From Guadua angustifolia (lineage: Eukaryota; Streptophyta; Magnoliopsida; Poales; Poaceae), in NCBI GenBank assembly GCA_036346375.1, contig CM070501.1:54787326-54851325 (forward strand): a DNA stretch of 64,000 nt, in the 5' to 3' direction. Below the pieces are notes generated by a model. The model was not told the origin of the DNA. It did not search any database and saw only the letters and a program-made list of their open reading frames with translations. The position numbers and the translations under genes were made by a program. Positions 58,551 to 64,000 of the stretch are shown one piece after another. Position 1 is the stretch's first letter. Every line of letters begins with the position of its first letter.

Positions 58551-60608
58551 AGGTTGTCATCACGTCAGTCATTTCTCCATTTTGGTAGGAAAAATATTTT
58601 TGTCACCGAAATATGTGCAACTCAAAAAGTTGTCGTCACTAATAATTTTTCGCCTTTTCCTCTAGCCTGTTTTCCCACCTCGTTTTCCACCTCTCCGATA
58701 TTTCAGATAATTAAAAGAGATATTTCTACAACTCTAACTCTTTGTTTTCCCCGTAGCTCGGTTTCGATGTTTTTGCGAGAAATATGTTGAAAATCACGCT
58801 TGCTCGTTTCGTCATTTTTTCCTACGCCCTGTCTACGGCGCGTCGACGCATTCTCTATTTTTTCCCGTAACTCGGTTTGCTTTTTCGGCGAGAAATATGT
58901 TGAAAATCGTGTTTACGCCCTTTCGTCGATTTTTTTTTCCACGCGTAAAGACGGCGTGATAGACGCTACCCTGTCTAGTTTGTACAGACGACTCCAAGAA
59001 ATACAGATTGCTGGGAAGTGTGGATTTTCTTCCCCTGTATATGACTCCCGATACTTCTCCATATTCTCAACTGAGCCCTTCGATGCGGTAGAGCAGAGAG
59101 GGAGAGAGAGGAGAGTTCAGCTCGGGGAGCAGGAAAGCAGGGGCTGTACGGCGGACGGGGGGGAGAAGCGTACGTCTGCCACTGGCGCACGGCCGCGATT
59201 ACAGGGTGTGAGCACGGGCCCTTTTCTGGTGCGCGCTTACAGTGCGTTCATCTTGATATCTCGGAGTCGATCCGGTCTCGCTTGGTTACTTGGTGCGCAA
59301 CGGAAAGAGAGCGAGAGAGATAAAAGGTGGCATTCTGATCCGGTTTTCGTGCACCTCTATCCGTTGCAACCCGCCGCAATCCCTTGGCCCTTGGAGGTTT
59401 GTTCCTTGTTGCTTCGATCTGGAGGATGCTTGCCTGGTTGCCTTTCCTTTTTCTTTTCTTCTTCGACTATACTCTATGGAAAGTTGGGCGCGTTCTCTCC
59501 CTCTCCATGTGTTCTACATATGCCAATTCGGTTCTTGGCGTTTCCTGGACCGATTTCTGTTGAAAAGGAAACTTCTTTGAGGGCTAATTTGGTGTCAGTT
59601 TGCGATCTTTTTGCTGGTTAGTGCAAAATTTCGACCTTTACTCTCTAGAATGTTTTTTTGCTGGGGCTATTGTATCTGTACGCTTCAGGTTTTGATGCCA
59701 TTAGTATGCTAATTTCTTCTAGGTTTGCATTTGCTTTCGAAGGTTTGTGCTATAGATTGGTTCAGTCTTTATTTCTTTTTCTCGGGTTGAAAATTTTAAA
59801 GAGCTGGATGTTGATTTTGAACAGCTGACTAGCCAGAATAGAAGATTTCTTTCTTTGTCCGTTCCGATTTTATTCAGAGATTGCCCGCAAGAATTGCTCA
59901 CATTTTAATGCCTCGCCTCATGAAAAGTCGCTAAGTTGACGAGGAGAGATCTATGTGCAGTCTGTCAATTTGTCAACAGACTGACTAGTCCAACTGCTGT
60001 TCAGATTTCGTGCTTGATCTGATCATAATCTTTTTCTTGCAGTTTCTGTAATGCTTCAATGCATGCAATTGTCAAAACCCATGTGTTCGCACTTTCATGA
60101 CAATTTTTCCTTCAATGTCACTAACAAAAGTCTTCATTAAGTTTCAACGATATTTGTCTTATGTTTGAGTTTAATAATAATAAATACTTGCTTTGGTTCT
60201 ATTCATTGAACCAGACATTTTCTACGACCAATAATTGCCAATACAATACTGTCTGTAGCTCACCCAATTCAGTTTACAATTTTCCCTTCCTTTTGTTGTA
60301 TTTCAGGATTCTTGAGAAGCCTATGCGATTTCCGGTTCTTGGCCAAGCTTTACAAGTTCTAGCATTCCATTTGTCGATACTGCACAAACTCTAGAGTCTA
60401 GACCGTTGTAGATTATCCATATTATATACAGCTTGGTGCGAGAATTTGAGGGCAAATGGGCCAAGGAATTCGTGTCGTTTCATGTGACGGATTCCTTTTC
60501 TCCTTCCCCAAATTCCACTTCAACATGTGGTTTCTACTGATCCAGGCTTCCAAAGTTGGAATTTGATCACTTGTGTCAGCGTTTCTTTGCTTCCTTACTG
60601 CTGCTAGT
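58551..60608 (+). promoter_or_regulatory. Upstream region and probable 5' UTR of the kinase gene
   Basis: A GC-richer, GAGAGAG-containing stretch at 59080-59350 looks like a promoter or first exon. An acceptor-like TTTCAG at 60301-60306 suggests a 5' UTR intron before the coding exon. A 273-codon ORF (58800-59621) lies here but has no domain and is judged untranslated. Exact transcription start is not determinable by eye. Confidence 0.4.
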
Positions 60609-62850
60609 ATGGAGGAGAACTCATGGCTTAGGAGGACCAAGTTCTCCCACGCTGTCTACACGAGGGTGGATCCCCGCTTGATACCTGTTGCTCCGCTTGG
60701 CAGGGATGTGGAGCAGAAACTGCAGAGATTTGTGAGCATGGGAAAGTCCGTGTCGATGCCTGTTGATCGGGACAATGAGGATACAGTGGCTGCATTAAAG
60801 CACACTGCTAGCCTTCCAACAGTCCGATCCTCGGTTCAGCTTGATAAGGAAAAGGCCAACAAGCAGAAGAAGACGAGTTCAGAGATTCCTTCAAGCCCTC
60901 CGGTGAACTCTGAGAATTCCAACGGACCGAGGGCGAGGAGCCTGGTCAAGAGCCCAAGCTCGATGATGCTCCTCAGCTACTTAAACAAGGCGCACCCAAA
61001 TCAAGATTCTAGAGTACAAAAGGCTGATGGACCTCAGCACAAGCCGAGGTCAAAGTCTCCGCTTCCCAGTGTACTGCCCCATGACGTGTTCAGGGAAGCG
61101 AGGGCTAGTGGCCAGAGGTTTGCAAGCCCTCCCCCAAAGCGAAGAGGATCTGACAAGAGCATCTATGGCAAATCGTTTGGTAGGGAAGTGTCTGATACGG
61201 GTCAAATCCCTGATTGGTGTTCGACTCCAGTGGTCTCTGATAAGCACAAGTCTCAGAAGGACAGCTCATGGACAAGAAGATACTTTGACAACGGTGGAAG
61301 GAGGGTTAGTGCAGTGGACACTGCTGATGATCACAGGAGGTGCCAGATGATTAGCATGACCCAGATGGTGCAAACGACAGTTGATTGGACACTCGATCCA
61401 TCCAAGCTGCTCGTTGGGCATAGGTTTGCTTGCGGAGCTTATAGCCGGCTGTACAAAGGGGTCTATGATGATAAACCAGTCGCCATTAAATTTATCCGCC
61501 AACCTGATGACGACGACAATGGGAAGATGGCCGCAAAACTTGAAAAGCAGTATAACAGTGAGGTCAATGCTCTATCTCATCTGTATCACAAGAATATGAT
61601 CAAGGTAACAAATAACTAGTCGCTTTTCACCATGTATTATTCCTCTTATATCTCCTGCCATATAGTTCTGTACAAGTTTGTGCTTTGATTTTACTTTGCA
61701 TTTAGTCTGATCACATTAAATGATCACTGTAGTCTTCATTTTACAAAAGAACACTTAGGGACAAGTCTAGTTATTTGCAATAACCAACTGATAGTGGCTT
61801 GTCAAGCATTTAAGATGATGCTATCTTCTTTTAGGAGCATTAGTGCTGATCATGTTTGATGAGCAGTGTACTATAGAGTGCCTAAAATATTCGTCAGTAA
61901 CTTTTATCTGATTGGCTTGATTGCTTATAATGAGCTAACCACACTCGGTAATATACTAATATTAGCGAATTACGCCTTTCAAATACTCAAGTGTTGATTG
62001 CTTTGCTAATGATTACCCTTCTCTGTTCATACTCTGTTAATGCAGCTAGTAGCAGCTTATAAATGCCCACCAGTTTTTTATATTATTACCGAGTTTCTTC
62101 CGGGAGGCTCCTTGAGGTCATACCTACATAGCACAGAGCACCACCCCATCCATCTGGACAAGATCGTATCCATCGCTCTTGATGTTGCCCGCGGGATGGC
62201 GTACATCCACTCTCAAGGGATTGTCCACCGTGACATTAAGCCCGAGAACATCCTGTTTGACGAGAACTTTTGTGTGAAGATTGCTGATTTTGGGATTGCC
62301 TGTGAAGAGACATTATGCGATGTACTAGTGGAGGATGAGGGCACATACCGGTGGATGGCCCCTGAGATGCTCAAGCGCAAGGCATACAACCGGAAAGTGG
62401 ATGTGTACAGCTTCGGACTGCTCCTGTGGGAAATGGTGTCCGGAAGAATTCCTTTTGAGAACATGACACCTGTCCAGGTGGCTTATGCAGTTGCCAATAG
62501 GGTAAGAGTTTTTTCTTGCTTTGAGTACACCTAATAGTATTTTCCTTGCGCAATGAATGCCTAAAAAATGTATGTATTCCATATCTGAATTTTTTTAATA
62601 CTTTCAGAACCTTAAACCAACCATTCCTCCAGAATGTCCAATGGCTCTCAAACCCTTGATTGAGCAGTGTTGCGCAATACAGCCCGACAAGAGGCCAGAT
62701 TTCTGGCAGATTGTGGAAGTCCTGGAACAATTCCATTCTGTTCTCTCGCAAGGTGGCTGCCTCGATACACTGAAGAGCGGCACCTGCCAGGATCACAAGA
62801 AGCGGCTTCTGCATTGGATTCAGAAACTGAAACCATCACATAGCACCTGA
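60609..62850 (+). CDS. Raf-like MAPKKK (HT1-type) protein kinase
   Basis: Three coding exons (60609-61604, 62046-62501, 62608-62850), all phase 0, with GTAACA/TGCAG and GTAAGA/TTTCAG borders, give 564 residues. The start MEENSWLRRTKFSHAVYTR is the conserved beginning of this subfamily; an in-frame ATG 36 bp upstream adds a non-conserved stretch. Residues 1-255 are Ser/Pro/Lys-rich and probably regulatory. The kinase domain spans about 259-550: glycine loop GHRFACGAYSRLYKG (270-284), lysine K294 in VAIK, helix-C glutamate E318, HRDIKPEN (393-400), DFG (413-415) and GTYRWMAPE (431-439). The glycine loop lacks its first canonical glycine, as in HT1 relatives. The group is plant Raf-like group C, Ser/Thr kinases of the cytosol; HT1 controls stomatal CO2 responses, but this longer member's role is unknown. 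All catalytic residues are present, so it should be active. Confidence 0.95.
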
Positions 62851-63796
62851 CTTCTTGTAGCATCTTTTCAGCCGTGGTTCTATCTGGTTGGGTATGCTCA
62901 GTAGTTTAGCATAAGATTTTCCTTTGTTCTTTTGAAAAGAATGGGATCCATGCTTTAGGAACCTGTGTTCTAGTATGCTTGGAGATGTTTATCAGGTGAT
63001 CTGCAAGTAGCTATTTTACAGTAGCTGTATATTTTGCTGCCTTGTTTCACTTCGTCCTCGTTTTTGTTAAATTTAGCCGCAGATTATTCACATGCGAGTC
63101 TCTTGTTAAAAAAGCATCACTATTACTCTGCATACATATAATGATCGCTCACTTAGATGAAGATTGCCCAGAAAAACCTATGCAGAGTTTACTCGAGGCC
63201 GTCAGGATGGGAAATGGCATTGCTTATACAATTGTTGTACCTTCTTTTATTAATATATGTCCAACTCGTCATGATGCTTGCGACTTCTGAAACAGCTAGC
63301 AGGCTGCTTTCTTATGATTTCCTTTATCCTTGAGCTATTTTTCTTGAAAGATGACGGTCTGATATCAGTTTCAGATATTGTTTATTTTATTTCCACAACA
63401 GTTTTATGTTTTTCCATTGAGACCTTGGGTTAATTCTGCGAGAAGTTTGCACTAGTATCCTTGTTGTTTGTCTACGCATTTGTCACTGTGAGGCCCAGCA
63501 CTGTAGTTTGCACTGATGTTTGTCTACCACATTGAAAAGAAAAAATGAAATAGGATAAGGGGAGCATTCATCTGATGCATGAATCACACGAACATTTTAC
63601 TCATTTTCAGATTGTTGGCCGAGTTATCAGAGTAGAGTGTATTGTAAAATATGATGATCTCTATATATGCTTTTGATGATTTGTACAAACATCGAAGGAA
63701 AATCAGTAGATCACATCACGCAATGATACAAACCTGACTGACCTATATATATAGTCCTTAATTAGTAACACACCAGTAGTAGTTTGAAGCAGCCGC
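62851..63796. other. 3' flanks of two convergent genes
   Basis: 3' UTR of the kinase (first ~300-450 bp) then the presumed 3' UTR of the minus-strand gene at the right edge. No additional gene is seen. Confidence 0.45.
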
Positions 63797-64000
63797 TACT
63801 TGCACTGGCTGTTGGCGAACGCCTCGGACCTGACGATCCTGTCCATGAGCTTCTCCAGCCTCGCGGCGCCGGGACCGGGCCTGAGCACCCAGTCGTCGCC
63901 GACGACGCCGCAGTCGACGCTGCCATCGGCGCCAGCGCCGCACCATCCACCGGGCACGAACATGCTGCTGCTCCCGCTCCTCCCGCGGCCGAGCAGCAGC
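63797..64000 (-). CDS. C-terminus of an unrecognised gene (partial)
   Basis: Minus-strand frame open from the window edge to a TAG at 63797-63799, giving 67 residues. It includes MFVPGGWCGAGADGSVDCGV, GDDWVLRPGPGAARLEKLMD and RIVRSEAFANSQCK. GC-rich third positions and a plausible amphipathic helix (AARLEKLMDRIVRSEAF) support real coding; the two other minus-strand frames are Arg-rich shadows. I do not recognise the family. It is convergent with the kinase gene. The gene's N-terminus lies outside the window. Confidence 0.55.

Noticed and set aside
58800..59621. 273-codon plus-strand ORF upstream of the kinase
   Set aside because: No domain, mixed composition, and located where a 5' UTR/promoter is expected.

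Overview
This window is nuclear DNA of a grass (Poaceae, probably panicoid). Four things point there: small GC-rich intron-poor genes in AT-rich, repeat-packed DNA; many TAA-flanked Tourist-like MITEs; CACTA and Helitron elements with grass-type ends; and a Sirevirus-type Copia LTR. There is no bacterial or organellar gene organisation. The species cannot be fixed by eye.

Layout. 1-600 looks like the tail of a Gypsy-type LTR. 1384-1830 is a ~158-bp tandem repeat, followed by a tRNA-like sequence and a complete 2.3-kb CACTA transposon (1963-4303) that carries host-gene exons. 5.5-15.5 kb is a gene-bearing stretch: a damaged early-nodulin-like phytocyanin (5533-6257), an intact RALF peptide precursor (7579-7980) and a VQ-motif gene broken by one apparent base loss (14838-15454). 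MITEs and a 238-bp Helitron lie between them. 17.4-24.8 kb holds a Helitron containing a Sirevirus-like LTR, a second Helitron with a gene-like fragment, and a second partial copy of the LTR. 24.8-35.9 kb is a ~2.7-kb compound block present three times. Each copy contains a 5'-truncated LINE and a 0.58-kb CACTA MITE at the same internal positions. 36-47 kb is AT-rich DNA with two 'paired' MITE insertions. 47.9-53.7 kb carries minus-strand pieces of several unrelated host genes: a neudesin-like cytochrome-b5-domain start, one UPF1 helicase exon and F-box/LRR exons. 53.8-55.2 kb is a Copia reverse-transcriptase remnant split by a MITE. 60.6-62.85 kb is an intact three-exon Raf-like protein kinase gene of the HT1 type. 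The right edge holds the C-terminus of an unrecognised minus-strand gene.

Functionally the intact host genes (RALF, kinase) are unlinked signalling genes with no operon-like logic. The most unusual parts are the two regions that gather exons from unrelated genes: the CACTA element at 2-4 kb and the minus-strand chimera at 48-53 kb. Scattered one-base gaps between repeat copies suggest imperfect consensus sequence in places, so the frameshifts reported here need read-level checking. All family assignments rest on recognised motifs and remembered family sequence; no search was run.
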